Source of the DNA: Streptomyces sp. DT2A-34
GTDB lineage: Bacteria; Actinomycetota; Actinomycetes; Streptomycetales; Streptomycetaceae
Direction of reading: 5' to 3'
NCBI RefSeq assembly: GCF_030499515.1
Contig: NZ_JASTWJ010000001.1
Span: forward strand, 6,242,001-6,306,000
DNA length: 64,000 nucleotides
The notes beneath the pieces are model-generated. The model made no database searches. It was given only the letters and a program-made list of their open reading frames with translations, and was not told where the DNA came from. Below, in pieces: positions 39,231 to 47,962 of the stretch (the first letter of the stretch is position 1; every line of letters starts with the position of its first letter). The position numbers were made by a program, and so were the translations under genes.

Positions 39231-40820
39231 CTACTTCACGAACCCCTCCTCCTTCATCCAGTCCAACGCCACCTGATGCGGATCCTCCCCATCCACATCC
39301 ACCTTCGCGTTCAGCTCCTGCGCCACCGCGTTGTTCAGCTTCTTGGTGATCGGGTCGAGGACGTCCGCGATCGCCGGCCACTTCTTCAGGGTCTTGGAGT
39401 TGATCATGGGGGCGGCGTTGTAGTTGGGGAAGAACTTCTTGTCGTCCTCCATGACCGCGAGGTTCATCGACTTGATGCGGCCGTCCGTGGTGAAGACCTC
39501 TCCGTACGTGCAACTCCCCTTCGCGGCCTGGGTGTAGATGATCCCGGTGTCCATCTGTGTGATGTTCTTCGTCGGCACGCTCATCCCGTACTCCCGCTGC
39601 ATGCCCGGCAACCCGTCCGCCCGGTTGGCGAACTCGACCTCCACGCACAGCGTCACGGCGCCGGGGTCGGACTTCGACAGCGCGGCTACGTCGGAGAGTG
39701 TGTTCGTGCCGTACTTCTTGTGGTTGTCCTGGTTCATCGCCAGGGCGTAGGTGTTGTTCAGCGCGGAGGGGGCCAGCCAGCTCACCCCGTTCTTCGCGTC
39801 GGCCTCGCGCACCGCCTCCCACTGCGCCTGCGGGTCGGGAATGGGTTCGCTGCGGCCCAGGTACGTGATCCAGGCCGTGCCCGTGTACTCGTACCCGGCG
39901 TCCGCGTCCCCCTTCCTGACCGCCTCGCGGCTGCCGATGGAGCCCTGGATCCCGGTGCGGTCGAGCACCTCCGCGCCGGCCGCCTCGAAGGCGATGCCCA
40001 TGATGGCGCCGAGGATGAGCTGCTCGGTGAAGGACTTCGACGTCACCGTCAGGTCGGCGCCCTTCAGCGGCTCGCCCTGTCCGATCACGCCGGGACGTAC
40101 GTCGTCGACCAGCGGGGAGCCGCTGCTCAGACCGCAGCCGGAGCTCGCCACCAGCAACGCCGCCGCCAGCAGCCTCGCTGCCGGTAGCCTCACCGCTCGT
40201 AGCCTTGTCGTCGGCGCACCCGCCACCAGCAACCTGGCCACCGGCGCCCCCGCCTCCGGCAGTCCCGCTGCCCGCCGCCCCGCCTCCGGCAGTCCCGCTG
40301 CCCGCAGTGCTGCCCCCGGCACCCCCGGCACTCGCGGCACCCGCGCTGCCCGTAGTCCTGCCTCCGGTGCCTCCGGCACCCGCGCCGCCCGTAGTCCTGC
40401 CTCCGGCACCCCCGGCACCCCCGGCGCCTCCGGCACCCGCGCCGCCCGTAGTCCTGCCTCCGGCACCCCCGGTGCCTCCGGCACCCGCGCCGCCCGTAGT
40501 CCTGCCTCCGGTGCCTCCGGCACCCGCGCTGCCCGTAGTCCTGCCTCCGGCACCCCCGGTGCCTCCGGCACCCGCGCTGCCCGTAGTCCTGCCTCCGGTG
40601 CCTCCGGCACCCGCGCCGCCCGTAGTCCTGCCCCCGGCACCCCCGGCACCCCCGGCACCCCCGGCACCCCCGGCACCTCCGGCACCCGCGCCGCCCGCAG
40701 TCCCGCCTCCGGTGCCTCCGGCACCCGCGCCGCCCGCAGTCCTGCCCCTGGCACCCCCGGCACCCCCGGCACCCGCGCCGCCCGCACCCCCGCCCCCGAA
40801 GATCCCGTAAGCCGCCTCAC
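39231..40820 (-). CDS. Osmoprotectant (glycine betaine/choline-type) ABC transporter substrate-binding lipoprotein with repeat-expanded N-terminus
   Basis: The mature part is an OpuC/ProX-type binding protein: GADLTVTSKSFTEQLILG, YEYTGTAWITYLG, and a C-terminal LNAKVDVDGEDPHQVALDWMKEEGFVK. It follows a lipoprotein signal (RLLAAALLVASSGC). GTG 40820 overlaps the permease stop exactly as the other genes of this operon overlap, so this was probably the ancestral start. But between it and the signal peptide lie ~200 codons of tandem repeats (GLRAARVPEAPEA type). Read from 40820 the protein has 529 residues, with an absurdly long n-region. GTG 40193, in frame and just before the hydrophobic core, would give a normal 320-residue precursor and may be used now. 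Confidence 0.78.
   Translation of the reverse strand: MRRLTGSSGAGVRAARVPGVPGVPGAGLRAARVPEAPEAGLRAARVPEVPGVPGVPGVPGVPGAGLRAARVPEAPEAGLRAARVPEAPGVPEAGLRAARVPEAPEAGLRAARVPEAPGVPEAGLRAARVPEAPGVPGVPEAGLRAARVPEAPEAGLRAARVPRVPGVPGAALRAAGLPEAGRRAAGLPEAGAPVARLLVAGAPTTRLRAVRLPAARLLAAALLVASSGCGLSSGSPLVDDVRPGVIGQGEPLKGADLTVTSKSFTEQLILGAIMGIAFEAAGAEVLDRTGIQGSIGSREAVRKGDADAGYEYTGTAWITYLGRSEPIPDPQAQWEAVREADAKNGVSWLAPSALNNTYALAMNQDNHKKYGTNTLSDVAALSKSDPGAVTLCVEVEFANRADGLPGMQREYGMSVPTKNITQMDTGIIYTQAAKGSCTYGEVFTTDGRIKSMNLAVMEDDKKFFPNYNAAPMINSKTLKKWPAIADVLDPITKKLNNAVAQELNAKVDVDGEDPHQVALDWMKEEGFVK
40222..40800. repeat. 39-bp tandem repeat array inside the binding-protein gene
   Basis: About 13 units, basically 39 bp (CCCGTAGTCCTGCCTCCGG followed by TGCCTCCGGCACCCGCGCCG), many lengthened by 9-bp CCCCCGGCA steps, all multiples of three. 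The distal end uses shorter related units. Read on the gene's strand they encode G-L-R-A-A-R-V-P-E-A-P-E-A and variants. The array is open in several frames, so openness alone does not prove translation. Confidence 0.9.
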
Positions 40821-41713
40821 GTCCCCAACCCCCGCGGCCGCAGCAGCAGTTCCGCCAGTGACGCCAGCCAGTCCACCAGCAGGGCCAGGGCGACCGTGAG
40901 GATCGAGCCCAGCACCAGTACCGGCATGCGCTGGTTGGTGATGCCGGCCGTGATCAGGACGCCCAGGCCGCCGCCCCCGCCGAAGACCGCCAGGGTGGCC
41001 GTACCGACGTTCAGGACCAGGGCGGTGCGCACGCCCGCGAGGATGAGGGGGACCGCGAGCGGCAGTTCCACCCGTGTCAGGACCCCCGTCGGGGACATGC
41101 CGATGCCGCGCGCCGCCTCCAGCAGCGTCGGGTCGTTCGCCTTCAGGCCGGCGATCGTGTTGGAGAGCACCGGCAGGACGGCGTAGGCGATCATGCCGAT
41201 CAGGGCCGCCCTGCGGCCGATGCCCAGCCAGATCACCAGCAGGGCGAGGAGACCGATCGCGGGGGTCGCCTGGCCCATGTTGGCGAACGCCATGGCCACC
41301 GGGGTGGCCTTTCGGAACGCCCGCCGGGTGAGCAGGATCCCCAGCGGGATCGCGATGATCAGCACGAAGAACGTGGAGATCACCGTGAGTTCGATGTGCT
41401 GCCACAGGGCCTTGGAGACCTGCCCGCCCGACAGCGCGTTCTCGGAGACCGCGTCCAGGTCGGCCTGCTGGAACCACAGCCAGGTCGCGAGCAGCATCGC
41501 CACCAGCAGGGCGGGCAGGACGGTCAGCTTCTGCCAACTCACCTTCCGGGACGGGGACTTCGCGGCTGTGGGGGAGGAGGTCTCCTCGGCTCCCTCCGCC
41601 TCCTCGGCCCTCTCCGCCCCCTCCGCAAGCCTCGACGCGGAAGTCCCGGCGGCCTCCGGAACCCCGGACATCTCCTCAACCCCGCTCGTCTTGCGCGCCT
41701 CGGGAGCGTTCAC
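40817..41713 (-). CDS. Osmoprotectant ABC transporter permease (OpuCB/ProW type)
   Basis: A 298-residue permease with about six membrane segments. The first ~55 residues are a charged, Glu/Ala-rich cytoplasmic stretch not usual in the family. The conserved loop EAARGIGMSPTGVLTRVELPLAVPLILAGVRTALV (about residues 195-230) contacts the ATPase. It overlaps the ATPase gene by four bases at its start and the binding-protein gene by three at its end. It forms a heteromeric channel with the other permease in this operon to import betaine, choline or related osmoprotectants. Confidence 0.88.
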   Translation of the reverse strand: MNAPEARKTSGVEEMSGVPEAAGTSASRLAEGAERAEEAEGAEETSSPTAAKSPSRKVSWQKLTVLPALLVAMLLATWLWFQQADLDAVSENALSGGQVSKALWQHIELTVISTFFVLIIAIPLGILLTRRAFRKATPVAMAFANMGQATPAIGLLALLVIWLGIGRRAALIGMIAYAVLPVLSNTIAGLKANDPTLLEAARGIGMSPTGVLTRVELPLAVPLILAGVRTALVLNVGTATLAVFGGGGGLGVLITAGITNQRMPVLVLGSILTVALALLVDWLASLAELLLRPRGLGT

Positions 41714-42960
41714 GCCTTCGCCTCCCCTCCGTTGCCCTCCTGCTCGGCATGGGTCCGGTCGGCCCGGGCGCCCTCCAGCTCGTGCTGGGCCTCCAGCGCC
41801 TCCAGCCGGTCGGCCTCCAGCAGCTCGTGCACGGAGTTCATCAGCGTCTCCATGTCGACGACACCGGTGTACTCACCGCGCCGCCCGGTCACCGCGACCC
41901 GCCCCGCGTTGTCGATGAGGACCGCCTCCAGGGCGTCCCGCAACGTGGCGTCCCGGGTCACCGTGTCGTGCACCAGCGTCCCCGCCCGCGCCAGCGAACC
42001 CCTGGCCCGCATCAGATCGCCGCGCCTGAGCCACTTGTACGGCCGGCCCCGCTTGTCGAGGAGCAGGATCTCGTTGGTGCCGCTGGATCGGAGCCGGTTG
42101 AAGATCTCCTGGAGCGGGTCGTCGACGGTCACCGTCGGATAGTCGGTGACCTCCACATCCCGGACCCGGGTCAGGTTCAGCCGCTTCAGCGCCGCTCCGG
42201 CGCCCACGAACCCGGACACGAAGTCGTCCGCCGGGTTGGTGAGGATCGCCTCGGGGGTGTCGAACTGCGCGATGTGGGAGCGTTCGCGCAAAACGGCGAT
42301 ACGGTCGCCGAGCTTGATCGCCTCGTCGAAGTCGTGCGTGACGAAGACGATCGTCTTGTGCAGCTCGTGCTGGAGTCTGATCAACTCGTCCTGGAGATGA
42401 TCACGGGTGATCGGGTCGACCGCGCCGAACGGTTCGTCCATCAGCAGGACAGGAGGATCGGCCGCCAACGCCCGTGCCACCCCCACACGTTGCTGCTGCC
42501 CGCCGGAGAGCTGACGCGGATAGCGGCCGTGGAACTCCCCGGGGTCCAGGCCGACCAGGTCGAGCAACTCCTCGACCCGCGCCGCGATCCGCGCCTTCGA
42601 CCAGCCGATCATCCTCGGTACGAGTCCGATGTTCTGCGCGACCGTCATGTGCGGGAACAGACCGGCGGACTGGATCGCGTAACCGACCTTGCGACGCAGC
42701 TTCACCGGGTCGATGTCGGTGACGTCCTCGCCGTTGATGCGGATCCGGCCGCCGGTCGGTTCGATCAGCCTGTTGATCATTTTGAGCGTCGTGGACTTAC
42801 CGCACCCGGACGGGCCGACGAAGATGACCGTCTCGCCCGCCTTGATCTCCATGGTGACGTTGTCGACGGCGGGGTTGGGATTGCCCGGGTACCGCTTGCT
42901 GAGGTTCTCCAGCTCGATCGTGGCACCCGTCGTGGCAGCGGCAGCGGACGTCTCAGACAC
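41710..42960 (-). CDS. Osmoprotectant ABC transporter ATP-binding protein with CBS domains (OpuCA/ProV type)
   Basis: A 416-residue ATPase, GTG 42960. It has Walker A GPSGCGKST (about residues 49-57), the Q-loop in YAIQSAGLFPHMTV, the signature LSGGQQQRVGVARAL, Walker B VLLMDEPFGAVDP and the H-loop THDFDEA. The C-terminal part (about residues 260-385) contains a tandem CBS pair (TDYPTVTVDDPLQEIFNRL; VTGRRGEYTGVVDMETLM), which in OpuA/OpuC proteins senses ionic strength or cyclic di-AMP and gates transport. The end is a Glu/Ala-rich coiled stretch. It overlaps both flanking permease genes, so the whole transporter is one tightly coupled operon. Confidence 0.92.
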   Translation of the reverse strand: MSETSAAAATTGATIELENLSKRYPGNPNPAVDNVTMEIKAGETVIFVGPSGCGKSTTLKMINRLIEPTGGRIRINGEDVTDIDPVKLRRKVGYAIQSAGLFPHMTVAQNIGLVPRMIGWSKARIAARVEELLDLVGLDPGEFHGRYPRQLSGGQQQRVGVARALAADPPVLLMDEPFGAVDPITRDHLQDELIRLQHELHKTIVFVTHDFDEAIKLGDRIAVLRERSHIAQFDTPEAILTNPADDFVSGFVGAGAALKRLNLTRVRDVEVTDYPTVTVDDPLQEIFNRLRSSGTNEILLLDKRGRPYKWLRRGDLMRARGSLARAGTLVHDTVTRDATLRDALEAVLIDNAGRVAVTGRRGEYTGVVDMETLMNSVHELLEADRLEALEAQHELEGARADRTHAEQEGNGGEAKA

Positions 42961-43600
42961 GGATCCCCCTGGGAATGGTCAGCCGTCCGAGCAAGACGTA
43001 CGCGGCGTCGAACAGCAGCGCCAGCACGATGATCCCGAGGGTGCCCGCGAGCACCTGATTGAGCGCGTTCGCGCTGCCCAGCGAGGCGAGCCCGCGGAAG
43101 ATCACATTGCCGAGGCCGGGGCCGGAGGCGTACGCCGCGATCGCCGCGATGCCCATCAGCATCTGCGTCGAGACCCGGATCCCGGTCAGGATCGGCGGCC
43201 AGGCCAGCGGCAGCTCCACCCTCAGCAGCTGGGCCGGCCGGGACATCCCGATGCCCCGGGCGGCGTCCACCAGCGAGGGATCGACACCGCGCAGCCCGAC
43301 GATCGCGTTGCGCACGATGGGCAGCAGCCCGTACAGGGTCAGCGCGATCACCGTGGGCGCCACGCCCAGCCCCACGATCGGGATGAGCAGACCGATCATG
43401 GCGAGCGACGGAATGGTCAGGACGGTCGAGGTGGACGTCGTGGCGAGGTTGCCCGCCAGGTCGCTGCGGTAGGTGGCCACGCCGATCAGCACCCCGAGCA
43501 GGGTCGCCACGACCATGCACTGGAAGACGGCGCTCGCATGTTGGTAGGCGTCGGTGAGCAGCTGCTGGTGGCGGTTGCCCAGGTACTCCCAGAAGCTCAC
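42953..43600 (-). CDS. Osmoprotectant ABC transporter permease (OpuCD type), first gene of the operon
   Basis: A 215-residue permease of the usual short OpuC length, with five to six membrane segments and the ATPase-contact loop VDAARGIGMSRPAQLLRVELPLAWPPILTGIRV (about residues 110-142). GTG 43600 is the first codon; 25 bases upstream is the stop of the Lrp-type gene on the same strand. The operon order permease - ATPase - permease - binding protein is standard for OpuC systems. The promoter must lie within or upstream of the Lrp gene. Confidence 0.88.
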   Translation of the reverse strand: MSFWEYLGNRHQQLLTDAYQHASAVFQCMVVATLLGVLIGVATYRSDLAGNLATTSTSTVLTIPSLAMIGLLIPIVGLGVAPTVIALTLYGLLPIVRNAIVGLRGVDPSLVDAARGIGMSRPAQLLRVELPLAWPPILTGIRVSTQMLMGIAAIAAYASGPGLGNVIFRGLASLGSANALNQVLAGTLGIIVLALLFDAAYVLLGRLTIPRGIRV

Positions 43601-43625
43601 TCGGACTCACCCCACCAGGTCGTGG

Positions 43626-44105
43626 CTAGCTGCTCTCCCGGTCCTGGGCCGCCTGCTCCACCAGCGGGATGATCCGCAGCGGAACGGGGTTCTCCATCAC
43701 GATCGCGGTGGCGGCCCGGACGATCCCATCGAAACCGACAACCCGGTCGATCACACGCTGGAGATCGGCGTTGGAACGCGCCACGAGACGGCACATCATG
43801 TCCCCGCTCCCGGTGGTCGTGTGCAGCTCCAGCACCTCCGGCACGGTCGCCAAGTGCGCCCGTACGTCCGCCCCTTGGCCCTGCCTGATCTGCAGCGTGG
43901 CGAAGGCGGTGACCGGATACCCGAGCGCGGCCGGATCCACCTCGGGCCCGAAGCCGCGGATGACTCCGTTCGACTGAAGCCGGTCGAGCCGGGCCTGCAC
44001 GGTCCCGCGTGCCACCCCCAGCCGCCGGGACATCTCCAGCACCCCGATCCGCGGCTCCCGCGCCAGCAGCACGATGATCCGCCCGTCCAGATGATCGATC
44101 CCCAC
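43626..44105 (-). CDS. Lrp/AsnC family transcriptional regulator, divergent from hpd
   Basis: A 159-residue Lrp/AsnC protein: N-terminal helix-turn-helix (LDGRIIVLLAREPRIGVLEMSRRLGVARGTVQARLDRLQSNGVI, residues ~5-50) and a C-terminal RAM ligand-binding/oligomerisation domain (YPVTAFATLQIRQGQG; VPEVLELHTTTGSGDMMCRLVARS). It is transcribed away from the 4-hydroxyphenylpyruvate dioxygenase gene across a 128-base gap, the typical position for an Lrp regulator that controls amino-acid degradation; tyrosine, phenylalanine or their keto acids are likely ligands. GTG 44105 is the start. Confidence 0.88.
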   Translation of the reverse strand: MGIDHLDGRIIVLLAREPRIGVLEMSRRLGVARGTVQARLDRLQSNGVIRGFGPEVDPAALGYPVTAFATLQIRQGQGADVRAHLATVPEVLELHTTTGSGDMMCRLVARSNADLQRVIDRVVGFDGIVRAATAIVMENPVPLRIIPLVEQAAQDRESS

Positions 44106-44163
44106 AGCAACCTCCCGAGCGCGGTGGTCATCCTGTACAGAGAGCCCGCAGAAACGTGCACTG

Positions 44164-44184
44164 CACTGGTCATATTGCCCAGTG
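44164..44184. promoter_or_regulatory. Candidate Lrp/AsnC operator in the hpd promoter
   Basis: CACTGG, nine bases, CCAGTG: a perfect 6-bp inverted repeat with AT-richer spacer, midway between the Lrp gene and hpd. Assignment to the neighbouring regulator is inference. Confidence 0.5.
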
Positions 44185-44185
44185 A

Positions 44186-45379
<1,194 letters not shown>

Positions 45380-45440
45380 GGCCTGTGCGACTGCTGTGAA
45401 TTCGTAGAACATGCAACCAACCAACGGCAGTTGACGCTCT

Positions 45441-45479
45441 CATGTCCTGTGGGTGCCACGGGGGCACCCACAGGACATG
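45441..45479. terminator. Perfect 17-bp hairpin between hpd and the next gene
   Basis: CATGTCCTGTGGGTGCC and its exact complement enclose a five-base loop. It lies 61 bases after hpd and ends directly at the GGGGGAG ribosome binding site of the following gene. It can terminate hpd transcripts, but its abutment to the ribosome binding site also allows a role in translation control of the downstream gene. Confidence 0.75.
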
Positions 45480-45489
45480 GGGGAGTTCA

Positions 45490-46359
45490 GTGACCACCCG
45501 CATCGACCTCGCCGTACCGTCGCACCGCTGGCTGTGGCAGAAGGGCACGCTGAAGGAGCCGACGGTTCTGCAGTCGTTCGCCTTCGACGAGGTGGGCAAG
45601 CACTTGTACGTCCTCCAGGTCACCGCCACCGGCCACGCGGCCGGCGACCTGTGTCTGAACAAGCTCGACTACAAGGGCAACCGGCTGGGCCACATGTACC
45701 TGAAGGGCTTCGGCCACGGCGTCAGCATGGGCCTGCAGCGCGACGACACCGACGGCAGGATCTGGATCTGGACCGAGGCCGATGCCGAGAACGGCTACGG
45801 GCAGGGCGTCACCCGCTTCCACTTCGCAGGCGGGGCCGTCCGCACCGGCGCGGACGTCAAGATCCGCCACCCCATACCGGGCTCCGTCAACAACCAGCCC
45901 TCGGTCTGCATGGCATCGAGGCGCATCGCCGTCCGCTACCGCACCGCGGCGGGCGAGCCCCGCTACCGCGTCTGGGACCTCGACGCCTTCGTCGCCCGCG
46001 ACTACGACAACCCCGTCGCGGACTTCCCCCAGACCGGTGCACACCCCGACCCGAAGATCCCCTTCCAGGGCTTTGCCCTCCACCGCGACCGCGTCTACCA
46101 GCTGGCGGGCACGGCCTATGACGCGAAGAGCAACCCGGTCGCGGGGCGGGGCAACGCGTACGTGTCCAGCCTCGACGTCCATACCGGCGAACTGCTCCAG
46201 CAGGAGCGCACCGAGGCCGGGTACAGCCTCGTGCACCGCGAGCCGGAGGGCATCGCCGTGCGCGGCGGGTCGAATCCGCGGGTGTACCTCGGGTTCGCCT
46301 CCGGGAAGCTGGGGGCACGTCGCTTCTCGATCTTCGTCAAGGAGAAGCGCGAGTCGTAG
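45490..46359 (+). CDS. Beta-propeller protein of the TagC / phage receptor-binding (P68 RBP-like) family
   Basis: A 289-residue protein with repeated beta-sheet blades rather than a signal peptide: LQSFAFDEVGKHLYVLQV, LCLNKLDYKGNRLGHMYLKGFGHGVSMGL, DGRIWIWTEADA and YSLVHREPEGIAVRGG. These match the propeller fold named after phage P68 receptor-binding proteins and teichoic-acid protein C, and Streptomyces homologues are often labelled 'teichoic acid biosynthesis protein C' or 'baseplate protein'. No other phage genes adjoin. It may bind or process an extracellular glycopolymer, but export is unclear. GTG 45490 has GGGGGAG upstream. Function uncertain. Confidence 0.68.
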   Translation: MTTRIDLAVPSHRWLWQKGTLKEPTVLQSFAFDEVGKHLYVLQVTATGHAAGDLCLNKLDYKGNRLGHMYLKGFGHGVSMGLQRDDTDGRIWIWTEADAENGYGQGVTRFHFAGGAVRTGADVKIRHPIPGSVNNQPSVCMASRRIAVRYRTAAGEPRYRVWDLDAFVARDYDNPVADFPQTGAHPDPKIPFQGFALHRDRVYQLAGTAYDAKSNPVAGRGNAYVSSLDVHTGELLQQERTEAGYSLVHREPEGIAVRGGSNPRVYLGFASGKLGARRFSIFVKEKRES

Positions 46360-46365
46360 CCCGGC

Positions 46366-47853
46366 TCACCCCCGCCGCGGCTTCGCGTCCACTGCCGCGT
46401 CCATGTCCGGTACGTCCTCCACCGACGGCTCGCCCAACTCCTCCAACGCCGCCTCGGCCAGGGGCACCCGGGTCGGCGAGAAGTGCGGATTGATCCGCAG
46501 CGCCTCCCGCAGATGCCGCCGCGCGGGCCCCGTCAGCTCCAGTTCCCGCTCGATCATCCCCCGGTGATAGGCGTACAGCGCACTGCGCACCCCACCCCCA
46601 CGCGCCTTGTCGGTGGCGATCCTGGCGAACTTCAGCGCCCGCTTGTGCTCTCCGGACCGGTGCAGCGCCCACCCCAACGCGTCGGCCACCGCGATGCCGG
46701 GCTGGCGCCGCCACTCGGTCCGCAGCCGCCGTACGGCGAGCGACGCGTCGCCGTGGTCCGCCTCGAAGAGGCCCAGCACCAGCTCCTCGTCCACCCCGCC
46801 CGCCGCGGCCCGCGCCGCCCGCTCCCGCAGCAGGTCGTACTGCACCCCCGCCGCCTGCCCCAGCCCCAGCGACTCGTACAACTCGCCCAGTTCCAGCGCG
46901 TACTCGGGGCGCGGCTGCTTGGCGAGCGCCACCCGGTAGGCGTTCAGCGCCTCCGTCGTGCGGCCCAGCGCCGCCAGCGTCCGCCCCTGCCCGGCGAGCG
47001 CGGCCCGCTGGTCGGGGTCGAGGCGTACGGCCTCCTGGAAGTGCCGCAGCGCCACCTCCAAGTCGCCGCGCTCCCAGGCGAGTTGACCGGCACGTTCGAG
47101 ATACGCCGCCCGCTCGGCCGGTGCCTCGGCGGCCGCCGCCGCGTCGGACAGGGCCGCCGCCGCGTCCTCACGGTGACCCCGGTCCCGGTAGACGGCCGCC
47201 GCCCGCGCCTGCACCGCCGGCCCCGAGCGCAGCTTCAGCAGCCGGTCCAGGGTCCGCTTGGCCGCCTTGTACTCGCCCAGCCCCGTGTACGCGTCGATCA
47301 GCTGCGGATACGTCGTCCACCGCTTCCGGTCCACCTGAAGCGCCGCCTCGCCCCACGTCAGCGCCGCCCGGAAGTCCCGCCGCGCGTTCGCCAGCGCCGC
47401 CATGCCGTCCAGCGCCTCGGCGTTCCTCGCCCGCAGCCTCAGCGACGTACGCAGCGCCTTCTCGGCCTTCGGGTAGTTCACCGGCTCCGCGGTCCGCCGC
47501 CCCTGCTCCACATACGCCGCGCCCAGCACCGCCCACGACTTCGCGTCCTTGGGATGCGTCCGCACCCGGGCCTCGCGCTCGTCGATCAGCACCGCCAGAT
47601 CGGGCAGCGCGGCCGGCACCCCCGTGGTGACCGCGGTGAGCGCCTGCGCCCCCGGCGCCGGAGGTGCGGGCTCCCGCGTCCCGGTCGTCCCCCACGGCAG
47701 CAGCGCCAGCACCACACCGAGCACGGCACACCCCGCCACCGCGGCGACCAGCACCCGTCGCCGGACGCGCGGACGGTCCGGCGTGGGCCGGTCATCCCCA
47801 GCGGCGTCGTTCTCGTTCTTCGAGGCGGCGTTCTCCGTGGCGCTGTTCTCCAT
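46366..47853 (-). CDS. Tetratricopeptide repeat protein with N-terminal membrane anchor
   Basis: A 495-residue protein. After a short acidic cytosolic start comes RPRVRRRVLVAAVAGCAVLGVVLALLPWG (one membrane helix, about residues 30-55), and the rest faces outward. It contains about nine TPR-like helical pairs, for example AKSWAVLGAAYVEQGR, ALDGMAALANARRDFRAALTWGEAAL and GDLEVALRHFQEAVRLDPDQ. TPR arrays hold protein partners; none can be named. ATG 47853 is chosen; GTG 47862 would add three residues. It converges with the propeller gene six bases away and is divergent from the FAD-oxidase gene. Confidence 0.8.
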   Translation of the reverse strand: MENSATENAASKNENDAAGDDRPTPDRPRVRRRVLVAAVAGCAVLGVVLALLPWGTTGTREPAPPAPGAQALTAVTTGVPAALPDLAVLIDEREARVRTHPKDAKSWAVLGAAYVEQGRRTAEPVNYPKAEKALRTSLRLRARNAEALDGMAALANARRDFRAALTWGEAALQVDRKRWTTYPQLIDAYTGLGEYKAAKRTLDRLLKLRSGPAVQARAAAVYRDRGHREDAAAALSDAAAAAEAPAERAAYLERAGQLAWERGDLEVALRHFQEAVRLDPDQRAALAGQGRTLAALGRTTEALNAYRVALAKQPRPEYALELGELYESLGLGQAAGVQYDLLRERAARAAAGGVDEELVLGLFEADHGDASLAVRRLRTEWRRQPGIAVADALGWALHRSGEHKRALKFARIATDKARGGGVRSALYAYHRGMIERELELTGPARRHLREALRINPHFSPTRVPLAEAALEELGEPSVEDVPDMDAAVDAKPRRG

Positions 47854-47962
47854 GGCGATCACTGTGCGTGAAACCTTGCGTCAATACGACGACCACACCC
47901 GTCCGGCGGCGGCTGCCGTACGCGGGGTTCACACCGATGGCCCCGGGTGTCACGCTGTGATC

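Noticed and set aside
40250..40800. CRISPR array
   Set aside because: Units are contiguous 39-bp tandem repeats without unique spacers, in coding phase, and no cas genes are near.
39751..40899. Rightward open frames through the 39-bp repeat array, reading as Pro/Ala or collagen-like repeats
   Set aside because: The array has no stops in several frames because of its composition. The flanking parts are antisense to the binding-protein and permease genes, and no start signal is present.
45490..46359. Prophage remnant suggested by the 'baseplate/receptor-binding' propeller
   Set aside because: It is an isolated gene in conserved chromosomal context; no capsid, tail or lysis genes adjoin.
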